DNA of 64,000 nucleotides from Pantoea nemavictus (lineage in GTDB: Bacteria; Pseudomonadota; Gammaproteobacteria; Enterobacterales; Enterobacteriaceae), in the NCBI RefSeq assembly GCF_037479095.1, contig NZ_JBBGZW010000001.1, positions 62,001 to 126,000 on the forward strand. Reading direction: 5' to 3'. The translations under genes were made by a program, and so were the position numbers. Under the pieces are notes generated by a model. That model saw nothing but the letters and a program-made list of their open reading frames with translations. It made no database searches and was not told where the DNA came from. Below, piece by piece: positions 6,600-16,995 of this stretch. The number at the start of each line of letters is the position of its first letter. The stretch's first letter is position 1.

Positions 6600-9275
6600 A
6601 TGGCCGTTACTAATGTTGCCGAACTTAATGCACTGGTTGAGCGTGTAAAAAAGGCACAGCGTGAGTACGCTAATTTTAGTCAGGAACAAGTTGATGCAAT
6701 TTTCCGCGCTGCAGCCCTCGCCGCTGCAGATGCTCGAATCCCGCTGGCCAAACTGGCCGTCGCTGAATCTGGTATGGGTATTGTTGAAGATAAAGTCATC
6801 AAAAATCACTTTGCATCTGAATACATTTACAACGCCTATAAAGATGAGAAAACCTGCGGCATTCTCGCCACCGATGATACCTTCGGCACAATTACCATTG
6901 CTGAACCGATTGGCTTGATCTGCGGCATAGTGCCAACCACCAACCCGACCTCAACCGCCATCTTTAAAGCGTTGATCAGCCTTAAAACCCGCAACGGTAT
7001 TATCTTCTCCCCGCATCCACGTGCAAAAGACGCGACCAATAAAGCCGCAGACATCGTGCTACAAGCGGCGATTGCAGCAGGCGCGCCAAAGGATATTATC
7101 GGCTGGATCGATGCGCCTTCGGTTGAGCTTTCGAATCAATTAATGCATCACCCGGATATTAACTTAATCCTTGCAACCGGTGGTCCGGGCATGGTTAAAG
7201 CGGCTTACAGCTCAGGTAAACCTGCAATTGGTGTGGGGGCGGGTAATACGCCTGTCGTTATTGATGAAACGGCCGACATCAAGCGTGCTGTCGCATCTAT
7301 CCTGATGTCAAAAACCTTCGATAACGGCGTCATTTGTGCATCTGAACAGTCCGTCATTGTGGTTGATTCCGCTTACGACGCCGTGCGTGAACGTTTTGCC
7401 AGCCATGGCGGCTACCTATTGCAAGGTAAAGAGCTGAAAGCGATTCAGGACATTATCCTGAAAAATGGTGCCCTGAACGCTGCAATAGTTGGACAGCCTG
7501 CGGCGAAGATTGCCGAATTGGCAGGCATTAGCGTTCCGGCTAATACCAAAATTCTGATTGGTGAAGTGAAGCTGGTTGATGAATCTGAGCCATTTGCCCA
7601 TGAAAAACTGTCACCGACATTAGCGATGTATCGCGCGAAGGATTACTACGACGCTGTCGATAAAGCAGAAAAACTGGTGACCATGGGCGGTATCGGCCAT
7701 ACATCCTGTCTGTATACCGATCAGGATAACCAGATTGAACGCGTGCACTATTTCGGCGACAAAATGAAGACCGCACGTATTCTGATCAACACACCGGCCT
7801 CACAAGGCGGTATCGGAGACCTGTACAACTTTAAACTGGCTCCGTCACTGACGCTCGGCTGTGGTTCATGGGGTGGTAACTCCATTTCTGAAAACGTGGG
7901 ACCAAAACATCTCATTAACAAGAAAACCGTGGCCAAGCGAGCTGAGAATATGTTGTGGCATAAACTTCCAAAGTCTATCTACTTCCGTCGCGGTTCACTG
8001 CCAATTGCCCTTGAAGAAGTCGCAACTGATGGTGCTAAACGCGCCTTTATCGTCACCGACCGCTTCCTGTTTAATAATGGCTATGCCGATCAAGTCACCC
8101 GTGTACTGAAGTCACACGGCATCGAAACAGAAGTTTTCTTTGAAGTAGAAGCAGATCCAACGCTCAGTATCGTTCGTAAAGGTGCTGAGCAAATGAACAG
8201 CTTTAAACCGGACGTAATTATTGCGCTTGGCGGTGGTTCACCGATGGATGCAGCAAAAATCATGTGGGTTATGTACGAACATCCAGAGACCCATTTCGAA
8301 GAGCTGGCGCTGCGCTTTATGGACATCCGTAAACGTATCTATAAGTTCCCGAAAATGGGTGTCAAAGCACGCATGATTGCTATTACCACCACGTCTGGTA
8401 CCGGTTCTGAAGTAACGCCGTTTGCCGTGGTAACCGATGATGCTACTGGTCAAAAATATCCATTGGCGGACTATGCCCTCACCCCGGATATGGCGATTGT
8501 TGATGCCAACCTGGTCATGGACATGCCGCGCTCACTTTGCGCCTTCGGCGGTCTGGATGCAGTTACGCACTCGCTTGAAGCTTACGTGTCGGTATTAGCG
8601 AATGAATACTCTGACGGACAGGCGCTGCAAGCGCTGAAACTGCTGAAAGAAAATCTGCCCGCCAGCTATCGCGATGGCGCTAAAAATCCTGTGGCACGTG
8701 AACGTGTACATAATGCGGCAACTATCGCGGGTATCGCATTCGCTAACGCCTTCTTAGGTGTATGTCACTCAATGGCGCATAAACTGGGTTCTGAGTTCCA
8801 TATCCCACACGGACTGGCTAATGCCCTGCTGATTTCAAACGTAATTCGTTATAACGCGAATGACAATCCGACTAAGCAGACAGCATTCAGTCAGTACGAT
8901 CGCCCACAAGCGCGCCGTCGTTATGCGGAAATTGCCGATCATCTGGGACTTTCAGCGGCTGGAGATCGTACCGCGCAGAAAATTGAGAAACTGCTGGCCT
9001 GGATTGAAGAGATGAAAACCCAATTGGGCATTCCAACGTCTATCCGCGAAGCCGGTGTACAGGAAGCTGATTTCCTCGCGAAAGTCGATAAACTTGCTGA
9101 AGACGCATTTGATGATCAATGTACTGGCGCTAACCCACGTTATCCGCTGATTGCTGAACTTAAACAAATCATGCTGGATACTTTCTACGGACGTGAGTTT
9201 TCAGAATCTTACAGCGATAGAGTTGAAGAGATTAAAGTAGAAGTAAAGATCGAGAAAAAAGCTAAGAAAGTTTAA
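6600..9275 (+). CDS. adhE: Bifunctional acetaldehyde-CoA/alcohol dehydrogenase AdhE
   Basis: An 891-residue cytoplasmic enzyme that reduces acetyl-CoA to acetaldehyde and then ethanol with two NADH, regenerating NAD+ in fermentation. The N-terminal half (about 1-440) is a CoA-acylating aldehyde dehydrogenase with the catalytic Cys246 in FDNGVICASEQ. The C-terminal half (about 450-870) is an iron-dependent alcohol dehydrogenase with the GGGSPMDAAK nucleotide motif and the metal-site histidines in AFANAFLGVCHSMAHKLG and FHIPHGLANA. It is the usual length; E. coli AdhE assembles into spirosome filaments. It starts at ATG with CAGGAG upstream. The promoter carries FNR and NarL-type sites, and a strong terminator follows. 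Confidence 0.98.
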   Translation: MAVTNVAELNALVERVKKAQREYANFSQEQVDAIFRAAALAAADARIPLAKLAVAESGMGIVEDKVIKNHFASEYIYNAYKDEKTCGILATDDTFGTITIAEPIGLICGIVPTTNPTSTAIFKALISLKTRNGIIFSPHPRAKDATNKAADIVLQAAIAAGAPKDIIGWIDAPSVELSNQLMHHPDINLILATGGPGMVKAAYSSGKPAIGVGAGNTPVVIDETADIKRAVASILMSKTFDNGVICASEQSVIVVDSAYDAVRERFASHGGYLLQGKELKAIQDIILKNGALNAAIVGQPAAKIAELAGISVPANTKILIGEVKLVDESEPFAHEKLSPTLAMYRAKDYYDAVDKAEKLVTMGGIGHTSCLYTDQDNQIERVHYFGDKMKTARILINTPASQGGIGDLYNFKLAPSLTLGCGSWGGNSISENVGPKHLINKKTVAKRAENMLWHKLPKSIYFRRGSLPIALEEVATDGAKRAFIVTDRFLFNNGYADQVTRVLKSHGIETEVFFEVEADPTLSIVRKGAEQMNSFKPDVIIALGGGSPMDAAKIMWVMYEHPETHFEELALRFMDIRKRIYKFPKMGVKARMIAITTTSGTGSEVTPFAVVTDDATGQKYPLADYALTPDMAIVDANLVMDMPRSLCAFGGLDAVTHSLEAYVSVLANEYSDGQALQALKLLKENLPASYRDGAKNPVARERVHNAATIAGIAFANAFLGVCHSMAHKLGSEFHIPHGLANALLISNVIRYNANDNPTKQTAFSQYDRPQARRRYAEIADHLGLSAAGDRTAQKIEKLLAWIEEMKTQLGIPTSIREAGVQEADFLAKVDKLAEDAFDDQCTGANPRYPLIAELKQIMLDTFYGREFSESYSDRVEEIKVEVKIEKKAKKV

Positions 9276-9287
9276 ATTGTTTTAACT

Positions 9288-9313
9288 AAAAAACCCGCTC
9301 CGGCGGGTTTTTT
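9288..9313 (+). terminator. Rho-independent terminator after adhE
   Basis: AAAAAACCCGC / GCGGGTTTTTT with a short loop, starting 12 bp past the adhE stop. It is symmetrical enough to serve also the convergent tdk gene, whose stop is 22 bp away. Confidence 0.9.
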
Positions 9314-9335
9314 AGTTTCTTATCCAGCATGATGG

Positions 9336-9956
9336 CTATGCATGCGGCTGTTGTGCCCCATATATCGCGTTTAACGAACCTTCATCAATCGCTTGCTTAT
9401 AATGCTTGCGACACACCGAAATATAGCGCTCATTACCACCGATAACGACCTGTTCGCCTTCACTGAAAGGTTTGCCGTTTGCATCGAGACGTAAAACCAT
9501 GCTGGCTTTACGGCCACAATGACAAATGGTTTTTAACTCAACCAGTTTATCCGCCCACGCAAGTAAGTATTGGCTACCAACAAACAACTCGCCGCGAAAA
9601 TCGGTACGTAATCCGTAACACAGTACCGGAATATCTAGGTTATCTACCACATCAGACAACGCTTTAACCTGCTCTCGCGTGAGGAATTGACTTTCATCGA
9701 CCAACACACAGTGCACCGCTTGTTTAGCATGCTCGGCGGCAATATCCTGATCCAGCTTCGTCTCTGCGTTATATAAAAACGCAGGAGACGAGAGGCCGAT
9801 GCGTGAACTGACTTTGCCCGCGCCAAAGCGATCGTCAATTTCAGCGGTATAAACCAGCGAACGCATACCGCGTTCGTGATAATTATAGGAAGACTGAAGC
9901 AAAGCCGTTGATTTGCCCGCATTCATCGCAGAGTAATAAAAATAAAGTTGAGCCAT
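9336..9956 (-). CDS. tdk: Thymidine kinase Tdk
   Basis: A 206-residue type II thymidine kinase that phosphorylates thymidine to dTMP in the salvage pathway. The P-loop [13 protein letters not shown] is near the N-terminus. The Walker B-like region VLVDESQFL carries the catalytic acid, and the lasso region has the zinc-binding cysteines (CHCGRKAS and VCRKHYK). An in-frame extension of 16 residues upstream is possible, but [16 protein letters not shown] is the start in E. coli and gives the standard length. The gene lies between adhE and hns, as in E. coli. Confidence 0.96.
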   Translation of the reverse strand: MAQLYFYYSAMNAGKSTALLQSSYNYHERGMRSLVYTAEIDDRFGAGKVSSRIGLSSPAFLYNAETKLDQDIAAEHAKQAVHCVLVDESQFLTREQVKALSDVVDNLDIPVLCYGLRTDFRGELFVGSQYLLAWADKLVELKTICHCGRKASMVLRLDANGKPFSEGEQVVIGGNERYISVCRKHYKQAIDEGSLNAIYGAQQPHA

Positions 9957-10370
9957 AAGCAAAATCTCATCGCAGCCTGAATCTGTTGCGCCGCAGTCTA
10001 GCATAAAGTTGTATAGCTGTAGCGATGCATTCTTTTTATCATCTGCTCAAATTAACATCGTTAGTAAGCGCCGTTTCGCTGCAACAATACTAAGAAAGCA
10101 CGTTTTGGCAAAGTACAACTTATGCCGATATTTTATTCATTACTATTACTGGTGAAGTGTTAGGAATAGCTGATGGTAATGCATGCGGTACAAAGGCTCA
10201 GCTTAAAAAGATTACTAAACGCGTAAATATATTTTGTATATCGTTCTAAAATCACCCTTTATTTTTTAATTTACGTTTTGCTTTTAAATCTGGCTATTGC
10301 AGTTATTTTTTCGCACCACTATTATGAGACGGCAGAACCACTCCCATTTAATATATTTTGGATTAGGACA
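9957..10370. promoter_or_regulatory. Divergent tdk-hns intergenic region
   Basis: A 414-bp region, increasingly AT-rich towards hns, with several T and A tracts of the type H-NS itself binds; hns is autorepressed in relatives. It contains no credible gene. The frame can be extended upstream of hns, but homology does not support this. I could not fix promoter hexamers with confidence. Confidence 0.5.
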
Positions 10371-10778
10371 ATGAGCGAAGCACTTAGAATTCTTAATAAT
10401 ATCCGTACATTGCGCGCACAAGCTCGGGAATGCTCTCTGGAAACGCTGGAAGAGATGCTGGAAAAACTCGAAGTTGTAGTCAATGAGCGTCGCGAAGAAG
10501 ATTCGCATCTACAAACGGAAAATGCCGAACGTAACCGCAAGCTTGAACAGTATCGTGAGATGTTAATTGCAGACGGTATCGATCCGAATGAATTGTTGCA
10601 GGCATTATCTGAGACCAAAACATCCAGTAAAGCCAAGCGTGCTGCTCGTCCTGCTAAATATTCATATGTCGACGAAAACGGTGAAAACCGCACCTGGACT
10701 GGTCAAGGTCGGACGCCTGCAGTAATTAAAAAAGCAATTGAAGAACAAGGAAAACAACTGGACGATTTCCTACTGTAA
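10371..10778 (+). CDS. hns: Nucleoid-associated global silencer H-NS
   Basis: A 135-residue H-NS protein, two residues shorter than in E. coli. The N-terminal oligomerisation region (residues 1-65) is coiled-coil and highly charged, followed by a linker of about 20 residues. The C-terminal DNA-binding domain has the AT-hook-like Gln112-Gly113-Arg114 in [12 protein letters not shown] coats AT-rich, often horizontally acquired, DNA. The start [15 protein letters not shown] is fixed by homology and by AGGA seven bases upstream. Next to it are tdk and, unlike E. coli, the ugd-uge pair before galU. Confidence 0.98.
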   Translation: MSEALRILNNIRTLRAQARECSLETLEEMLEKLEVVVNERREEDSHLQTENAERNRKLEQYREMLIADGIDPNELLQALSETKTSSKAKRAARPAKYSYVDENGENRTWTGQGRTPAVIKKAIEEQGKQLDDFLL

Positions 10779-10840
10779 TCATTTCAGTGCTTCGAATTGT
10801 GAATAGCAAATAGTGCATTCACTTTCCACCAGGTAAGAAA

Positions 10841-10866
10841 AAGGAAGCCATAGGCTTCCTTTTTTT
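10841..10866 (+). terminator. Rho-independent terminator after hns
   Basis: GGAAGCC-ATA-GGCTTCC followed by seven Ts, about 63 bp past the hns stop. The flanking A run lets it also act on the convergent epimerase transcript ending at 10875. Confidence 0.9.
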
Positions 10867-10874
10867 ATGCTCAA

Positions 10875-11882
10875 TTATTGTTGATAGAAGTGGCGATACC
10901 ATTCAACAAAATGCTTCACACCCTCTTCCACACCCGTTTGTGGGCGGAAGTTAATTGCTTCATACAGCGGCTGGGTATCAGCACTGGTGCTCAGCACATC
11001 GCCCGGTTGCATTGGCAGCATATTTTTCTTTGCCTCAATTCCCAGCGCCTTTTCCAGCGACTCAATGTAAGTCATCAAACTTACAGGTTGGCTATTACCG
11101 ATGTTGAAAACACGATAGGGAGCTGAACTGCTTGCTGGAGAACCCGCTTCAACTGTCCATTTATCATCTGATGTCGGAATGACATCCTGCAAACGCACGA
11201 TCGCTTCTGCAATATCATCAATATAGGTGAAGTCGCGCGTCATTTGCCCGTTGTTATACACATCAATTTGCTCACCCGCTAACATCGCACGGGTAAATTT
11301 GAACAGAGCCATATCCGGACGGCCCCAGGGTCCATAAACGGTGAAGAAGCGTAATCCAGTTGTGGGTAATTGATAAAGATGAGAATAGGTATGCGACATC
11401 AATTCGTTGGCTTTTTTAGTGGCCGCATAAAGTGAAACAGGATGGTCAACGGAGTCGTCCGTTGAAAAAGGCATTTTACGGTTGAGCCCGTATACTGAAC
11501 TGGATGATGCATATAAAAGATGGCCGATCTTATGATGGCGGCAACCTTCAAGAATATTGAGGTGACCGATTAAGTTAGCATCAGCATAGGCATGTGGATT
11601 TTCAATCGAATAACGTACGCCGGCCTGAGCGCCCAAATGGATTACGCGTTCAAACGCATGCTCAGCGAATAAAGAAGAAATGGCCTGGCGATCCGCCAGG
11701 TCCATTTTTACGAAAATAAAATCAGGGTGTTGAGTGTTCTGATCCAATCGGGCCTGTTTCAGGCTAACATCATAGTAGTCATTCAGGTTATCGATACCGA
11801 CAACCTGGTGACCAGCGGCCAGCAAGCGCTGACTAACGTGAAATCCAATAAAACCTGCCGCGCCGGTGACCAGAAACTTCAT
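10875..11882 (-). CDS. NAD-dependent epimerase, probable UDP-glucuronate 4-epimerase
   Basis: A 335-residue extended short-chain dehydrogenase/reductase. The N-terminal Rossmann motif GAAGFIGFHV binds NAD, and the catalytic Tyr-x3-Lys is in SLYAATKKANE. The motifs LRFFTVYGPWGRPDMALFKF and IDVYNNGQMTRDFTYIDD are typical of UDP-glucuronate/UDP-galacturonate 4-epimerases (WbnF, Cap1J, LpsL group). It should convert UDP-glucuronate to UDP-galacturonate for surface polysaccharide. The ATG lies 10 bp after the ugd stop, so it takes Ugd's product in the same operon. A different 4-epimerase specificity is possible but less likely. E. coli K-12 has no gene here. Confidence 0.85.
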   Translation of the reverse strand: MKFLVTGAAGFIGFHVSQRLLAAGHQVVGIDNLNDYYDVSLKQARLDQNTQHPDFIFVKMDLADRQAISSLFAEHAFERVIHLGAQAGVRYSIENPHAYADANLIGHLNILEGCRHHKIGHLLYASSSSVYGLNRKMPFSTDDSVDHPVSLYAATKKANELMSHTYSHLYQLPTTGLRFFTVYGPWGRPDMALFKFTRAMLAGEQIDVYNNGQMTRDFTYIDDIAEAIVRLQDVIPTSDDKWTVEAGSPASSSAPYRVFNIGNSQPVSLMTYIESLEKALGIEAKKNMLPMQPGDVLSTSADTQPLYEAINFRPQTGVEEGVKHFVEWYRHFYQQ

Positions 11883-11892
11883 ACATCCCTCA

Positions 11893-13236
11893 TTATTCTA
11901 CGGTTTTAATTGACGCTCCGCGGCCGATTGCATAGTACGTGAAGCCGCGTTTGCTAATACGCTCTGGATCATACAGGTTACGACCATCAAAAATCACGGG
12001 TTGTTTTAACGCATTTTTGATGACATCGAAATCTGGCGCACGGAAGTTTTGCCATTCAGTACAGATAACTAAGCCATCCGCACCCTGCAGCGCGGCTTCC
12101 TTAGTACCCATCAGCTTAAGATCATCACGATGACCGTAAACGCGCTGGGCTTCATCCATCGCTTCCGGGTCAAACGCCTGAACCGTTGCACCCGCTTCCC
12201 ACAGCGTTTCCATCAGCACACGGCTAGAAGCTTCACGCATGTCGTCAGTGTTGGGTTTGAATGCCAGTCCCCACAGAGCGAAGGTCTTGCCGCGCAAATC
12301 GTCACCGAAATGGCGCTTGATGAAGTTCGGCAGCTTGCTCTTCTGAGAATCGTTAACGTCTTCTACCGCCTGCAGCAGGCGCGGTGTGTAACCGATAGAC
12401 TCAGCAGTGCGAATCAGCGCCTGCACGTCTTTCGGGAAACAAGAACCGCCGTAACCACAACCCGGATAGATGAAGTGGTAACCGATACGCGAGTCGGAAC
12501 CAATACCCTGACGGACTTTCTCGACGTCGGCTCCCAGACGTTCTGCCAGGTTGGAAATCTCATTCATGAAGCTGATTTTGGTTGCCAACATGCAGTTTGC
12601 CGCGTATTTCGTCAGCTCTGCACTGCGGATATCCATTAAAATCATACGATCATGATTACGGTTGAACGGTTCGTACAGTTCACGTAACAGCTCAACCACT
12701 TCATCGTTATCCGTACCGACAACGATACGCTCCGGACGCATGCAGTCATTAACTGCGGCGCCTTCCTTGAGGAATTCCGGATTTGAAACCACGTCAAAAG
12801 CGATATTCACATCGCGCTTTTGCAACGTTTCCGTCATTACCGCACGAACACGATCCGCTGTACCCACTGGCACAGTAGATTTGTCGATAACAACTTTATG
12901 ATCGTTCATGTGCTGTGCAATGGTGCGCGCAACTGCAGTCACATATTTCAGATCGGCAGAACCGTCTTCATCGGGTGGAGTACCCACAGCGATGAACTGC
13001 ATCACACCATGATTAACGCCTTCTTCCGCATTGGTGCTGAACTTAAGGCGACCCGACTCATAATTAGACATTACGAGTGGTGTCAGGCCTGGTTCAAAAA
13101 TCGGAATATGGCCTTTCTTTAAATTTTCGACTTTCTTTTCGTCGACATCAATACAGAGAACGTCATGTCCGACTTCGGCTAACACCGCAGCCTGAACCAG
13201 ACCGACATAGCCGATACCAAATACAGTGACTTTCAT
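11893..13236 (-). CDS. ugd: UDP-glucose 6-dehydrogenase Ugd
   Basis: A 447-residue enzyme oxidising UDP-glucose to UDP-glucuronate with two NAD+. The N-terminal Rossmann motif [20 protein letters not shown] binds NAD; the catalytic cysteine is in [14 protein letters not shown] (about residue 260-273). The C-terminal domain has [18 protein letters not shown]. It is about 60 residues longer than the short E. coli Ugd and belongs to the longer 430-450 residue group. The product feeds acidic exopolysaccharide or lipid A-modifying sugars. It lies 23 bp after galU, whose product UDP-glucose is its substrate, and 10 bp before the epimerase gene. Confidence 0.95.
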   Translation of the reverse strand: MKVTVFGIGYVGLVQAAVLAEVGHDVLCIDVDEKKVENLKKGHIPIFEPGLTPLVMSNYESGRLKFSTNAEEGVNHGVMQFIAVGTPPDEDGSADLKYVTAVARTIAQHMNDHKVVIDKSTVPVGTADRVRAVMTETLQKRDVNIAFDVVSNPEFLKEGAAVNDCMRPERIVVGTDNDEVVELLRELYEPFNRNHDRMILMDIRSAELTKYAANCMLATKISFMNEISNLAERLGADVEKVRQGIGSDSRIGYHFIYPGCGYGGSCFPKDVQALIRTAESIGYTPRLLQAVEDVNDSQKSKLPNFIKRHFGDDLRGKTFALWGLAFKPNTDDMREASSRVLMETLWEAGATVQAFDPEAMDEAQRVYGHRDDLKLMGTKEAALQGADGLVICTEWQNFRAPDFDVIKNALKQPVIFDGRNLYDPERISKRGFTYYAIGRGASIKTVE

Positions 13237-13259
13237 TGAATTATCCTGTGTTTATTGAG

Positions 13260-14168
13260 TTACTTTTTGTTGCCTACAGCGCCTTCAAGCCACTGGGTAA
13301 AATCTTTACCCAATACTGGATGGCGAACGCCGTACTCAACAAAGGCTTGCATGTAACCCAGTTTGTTACCGCAGTCATGGCTTACGCCGTTCAGGTGATA
13401 AGCCTCAACGGTCTCTTTTTCCATCAACATTGCAATGGAGTCAGTCAGCTGAACTTCGCCACCTGCGCCTGGAGGAGTTTTAGCCAGCAGCGGCCAGATA
13501 TCAGCAGACAGCACGTAACGACCCACTACTGCCAGGTTAGATGGAGCTTCTGAAGCTTTAGGCTTCTCAACTACGCCCACCATTGGCGCGCTCTGGCCTG
13601 GTGCAAGATCAGCCCCCTGGCAGTCAACCACGCCATAAGCGGTAACATCAGCTACAGGTTCAACCATGATCTGGCTACGACCGCTCTCTTCATAGCGAGT
13701 CAGCATCTCTGCCAGGTTATCTTTGGTTGGGTCAGATTCGTATTCATCAATGATGACGTCTGGCAGGATAACGGCGAAAGGCTCATCGCCAATCAGTGGA
13801 TGTGCACACATCACCGCATGGCCCAGACCTTTGGCAATACCCTGACGAACCTGCATGATGGTTACGTGTGGTGGGCAGATTGACTGAATTTCATCCAGCA
13901 GCTGACGTTTAACACGTTTTTCCAGCATGGATTCCAGTTCAAAACTGGTATCAAAGTGGTTTTCGATGGCGTTTTTAGAAGAGTGTGTAACCAGCACAAT
14001 CTCGTTAATGCCTGCTGCAATGCACTCATTCACGACATACTGGATCAACGGCTTATCGACCAGCGGTAACATCTCTTTTGGAATAGCTTTAGTAGCAGGC
14101 AGCATACGCGTACCGAGACCTGCAACAGGGATTACCGCTTTTTTTACTTTAGTCTTATAGGCAGACAT
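13260..14168 (-). CDS. galU: UTP-glucose-1-phosphate uridylyltransferase GalU
   Basis: A 302-residue nucleotidyltransferase making UDP-glucose from glucose-1-phosphate and UTP, the usual GalU length. It has the N-terminal signature [24 protein letters not shown], the substrate region [22 protein letters not shown], and the [21 protein letters not shown] block. The intact catalytic N-terminus favours GalU over its inactive relative GalF. The order hns-galU-rssB matches E. coli, except that ugd and the epimerase gene are inserted between galU and hns. The three read in one direction with gaps of 23 and 10 bp, so galU heads the operon. Confidence 0.96.
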   Translation of the reverse strand: MSAYKTKVKKAVIPVAGLGTRMLPATKAIPKEMLPLVDKPLIQYVVNECIAAGINEIVLVTHSSKNAIENHFDTSFELESMLEKRVKRQLLDEIQSICPPHVTIMQVRQGIAKGLGHAVMCAHPLIGDEPFAVILPDVIIDEYESDPTKDNLAEMLTRYEESGRSQIMVEPVADVTAYGVVDCQGADLAPGQSAPMVGVVEKPKASEAPSNLAVVGRYVLSADIWPLLAKTPPGAGGEVQLTDSIAMLMEKETVEAYHLNGVSHDCGNKLGYMQAFVEYGVRHPVLGKDFTQWLEGAVGNKK

Positions 14169-14361
14169 CTAAATACCTCTCTTAATAGGCCGTTCAAGTT
14201 ATTACTTGATATGTCGGTTTAAAAACGAAATGAGTATATCAGTTACTATCAGGCGGATTTATCCTGGATGGAGCTAATCCGCGGAAATTAAGACTATTAC
14301 CCAAGTGTAAAGCTTGCCCCTGGTCCTGTCTTTAACCCGCGGAAAATTTAAATCCGGTTGA

Positions 14362-15378
14362 TTATTCTTCAGCTGATAGCATCAAACGTAGCCTGCCGCC
14401 GGCACCCCAAATATGACACTGCCATGCATCTGCGCGCTGGCTGATTTGGTTGAGATGGGTACTGCCCATTGTACCGAGTGGCACGCCGTTACTGAGTTGA
14501 ATTTGGTGGGTATTAATATGCAGCGTGGCATTCAAACCGGCCGAAACCAGTATCAGATTTTTCAATTGTCGATGGTAATAACCCACCAGCAAAGGGAACT
14601 GACCGCTGAGATTGGCCTGCCGCAATAGCATATTGACCTGACGCAGCAGACCATTTAACTCTGGTAATCGCTGCTTTTGTCCAGAGAGTTGTTCCTGCAA
14701 TAAACCGTTAAATAATGCACGCAGTAACAGCGCGGCTAACACACCGTTATCTCCAGCGCGCGTCACATCAAGACAGTAGAATGCAAGATCGTTATCAGAT
14801 AATGCCGCAATATCCAGCACTAACCCCGGCTGTTCAGCCATGGTGAGCTGACGATAATTAATACGGCAATTGGCGATAGTTTGCTGAACCGGCGGCTGTA
14901 ATTGTTTGAGTAATTTCGACGCGGCCAATGGATCGCTTACCAGAGCATCCCAATCCTGAAAAAGCTGCTCATCTTCCTCCACCTTTGAAGTGAACATCGA
15001 TGGATAAAGACACTCGAATACGGCCTCTCTGAAGCGTTCAAGGTTTTTAAGCGGTTTCAACAACACATCCTGAACGCCCAATCGCAATACATGCGCAATA
15101 TCCGCCATATTTTGTGTGGCAGAGATAATCAAAATGGGCACATTGTTGCCGCGCGTACGAATGCGTTCAACAAACGGAATGCCCCCCATGCGCGGCATTT
15201 CAAGATCGCAAATAACCAAATCCACTGACTGTGCGGACAGTAAGGTCAAACCATCAAGGCCATCACCAGCTTCAAGCGTGCTTGCGCCCAAACTTGTCAG
15301 TAAATTGTCTATCAATGAACGGAAAACGACCTCATCTTCGACAATGAGAATCTTTTTGCCGATTAGCGGTTTTTCCAT
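14362..15378 (-). CDS. rssB: RssB, adaptor for sigma-S proteolysis
   Basis: A 338-residue response regulator that delivers RpoS to the ClpXP protease. The N-terminal receiver domain (about 9-125) contains the acidic pair in VEDE, the phosphorylated Asp58 in LVICDLEMPRMGG, and the conserved Lys in VLLKPLKNL. The C-terminal half is a degenerate PP2C-like phosphatase domain lacking most metal ligands, as in E. coli. Length and position between galU and rssA match E. coli. IraP, IraM and IraD antiadaptors act on this protein in relatives; none is encoded in the window. Confidence 0.95.
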   Translation of the reverse strand: MEKPLIGKKILIVEDEVVFRSLIDNLLTSLGASTLEAGDGLDGLTLLSAQSVDLVICDLEMPRMGGIPFVERIRTRGNNVPILIISATQNMADIAHVLRLGVQDVLLKPLKNLERFREAVFECLYPSMFTSKVEEDEQLFQDWDALVSDPLAASKLLKQLQPPVQQTIANCRINYRQLTMAEQPGLVLDIAALSDNDLAFYCLDVTRAGDNGVLAALLLRALFNGLLQEQLSGQKQRLPELNGLLRQVNMLLRQANLSGQFPLLVGYYHRQLKNLILVSAGLNATLHINTHQIQLSNGVPLGTMGSTHLNQISQRADAWQCHIWGAGGRLRLMLSAEE

Positions 15379-15480
15379 TCTCTCCCCCTGCGTACCAGAT
15401 AATTCAATAGTGGTTCATAAAATGCAGTTGCGCCTTTCAGAATCGACTGAAGTAGCAACACTTGTGAATGAACAACCTGA

Positions 15481-16386
15481 CTATCTGCCACGGACCAGCG
15501 GTAATAGTTCATCCATTTTCTTCTCAACGGCGGCCTTGCCTGCCGCGATGGCTTCTTCTGCACGATGGAAGTCCAGTGTGGAAATTTGTGGACAAAACGG
15601 CTGAATCAGCACATCCGGCGGGTCGCCCGCCATGCGGTTACGTTTCAGACGATTTTCCAGTACCTGAATGGATGTAGACATAATCTCCATCGCACCCGGC
15701 GTTTGATTAGCTCGGCGATGCGTCAAACCCACAATGCGTTGACGCAATTTTTTACCCCAACTCAGCGCTTCAACTGCCGCCGCTTCTTCACCGCTTTGCG
15801 GCGTTACTGATAGTAGATCCTGCTGCATCAGGTGCGCGTCGTGCTGTAAATCAACAGCAATAACAATATCGGCACCCAACGCACGGGTTAGTGAGATTGG
15901 CACAGGATTAACCACTGCTCCATCTACTAACCAATACCCATTGTAAGCGATAGGTGGTAATAAGCCTGGCATACTACAGGACGCGCGCACAGCTTGATGC
16001 AAATCGCCCTCGGTCAACCACACTTCTCGTCCGGTACTCAAATTGGTAGCCACTACGCCAAAAGGTTTACCGCAGTCATCAATAAGTTCATTTGGAATGA
16101 GCTGTCGAATATGGCTGAACACCCTATCGCCGCGCAGCAACCCGCCGCGCTGCCAGGAGAGATCCATCAAGCGGATAACGTCCCAGTAACGAAATGCGCT
16201 CACCCATTTTTCCATCACGCCCAGCCGACCATTTACGTAGGCCGAGCCAACTAGCGCACCCACTGAACAACCCGCCACCACATCGATTTCAATCCCCGCG
16301 CGCTCGAGCGCAGTAATTACGCCGATGTGTGACCATCCTTTAGCGGCACCTGAACCTAGTGCCAGCCCAATCCTGACTTTTCTCAT
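15481..16386 (-). CDS. rssA: Patatin-like phospholipase RssA
   Basis: A 301-residue patatin-domain protein. The oxyanion-hole glycines are in LALGSGAAKGWSHIGV. The nucleophile elbow is GCSVG with Ser41, and the catalytic Asp lies in VDGAVVNPVP. These give the Ser-Asp dyad of bacterial patatins. The natural substrate is not known. It precedes rssB on the same strand with a 102-bp gap, the usual arrangement, and is probably cotranscribed. Despite the shared name there is little evidence that it acts on sigma-S. Confidence 0.93.
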   Translation of the reverse strand: MRKVRIGLALGSGAAKGWSHIGVITALERAGIEIDVVAGCSVGALVGSAYVNGRLGVMEKWVSAFRYWDVIRLMDLSWQRGGLLRGDRVFSHIRQLIPNELIDDCGKPFGVVATNLSTGREVWLTEGDLHQAVRASCSMPGLLPPIAYNGYWLVDGAVVNPVPISLTRALGADIVIAVDLQHDAHLMQQDLLSVTPQSGEEAAAVEALSWGKKLRQRIVGLTHRRANQTPGAMEIMSTSIQVLENRLKRNRMAGDPPDVLIQPFCPQISTLDFHRAEEAIAAGKAAVEKKMDELLPLVRGR

Positions 16387-16482
16387 CTCACCTCGTGATT
16401 AGCCTGGTACGTAGCATCACGCCTGACAGTCGGCTACCATAGCGCACGCTTTAATTTACTTTAATCACTTCCAGGAGATGAC

Positions 16483-16938
16483 GTGTCTGAAAAGTGCCCT
16501 TGCTGCAGCGGAAAGGAGTATAGCTTATGTTGCCAACCCTATCTGAATGGCCAAGCGAACCCGTCCAGCGCGGAACAGTTGATGCGCTCACGTTACAGTG
16601 CCTATGTCGTTAAAAATGCTGCGTGGTTGGCTGCGACTTGGCACTCCAGTAAACGCGTGGCCGACCTCGAAACGTTATTATCTGAAAGTTTTTCCGGTAC
16701 TGAATGGCTGGGTTTGAATGTAACTCGTTGTAATGATGGAAGCCATGAGAATGAAGCCTTTATAACGTTTTTTGCGCGTTACCTCGAAAAAGGCCGCACT
16801 TCAGCGATCTATGAATGTTCGCGCTTTCTTCGCGAGGATCAACGCTGGTACTATGTTGACGGAACAACGCCTGAGTTAGGACGTAACGATCGCTGTCCTT
16901 GTGGCTCCGATAAAAAATACAAAAAATGTTGTGGCTAA
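16483..16938 (+). CDS. ychJ: SEC-C motif protein YchJ (UPF0225)
   Basis: A 151-residue cytoplasmic protein with a zinc-binding cysteine cluster at each end: [13 protein letters not shown] at the N-terminus and a classical SEC-C motif, [13 protein letters not shown], at the C-terminus. The middle is the YchJ (NTF2-like) fold. The same SEC-C motif ends SecA, where it binds zinc and SecB, but the role of YchJ itself is unknown. The start is GTG at 16483, supported by AGGAG five bases upstream and by homology ([10 protein letters not shown]). It is divergent from rssA and lies 57 bp before purU, as in E. coli. Confidence 0.93.
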   Translation: MSEKCPCCSGKEYSLCCQPYLNGQANPSSAEQLMRSRYSAYVVKNAAWLAATWHSSKRVADLETLLSESFSGTEWLGLNVTRCNDGSHENEAFITFFARYLEKGRTSAIYECSRFLREDQRWYYVDGTTPELGRNDRCPCGSDKKYKKCCG

Positions 16939-16995
16939 TCTGGACAGATACACAACGGCTTTACCATTCATCGCTTTGACAGGACTCTGATCGAG

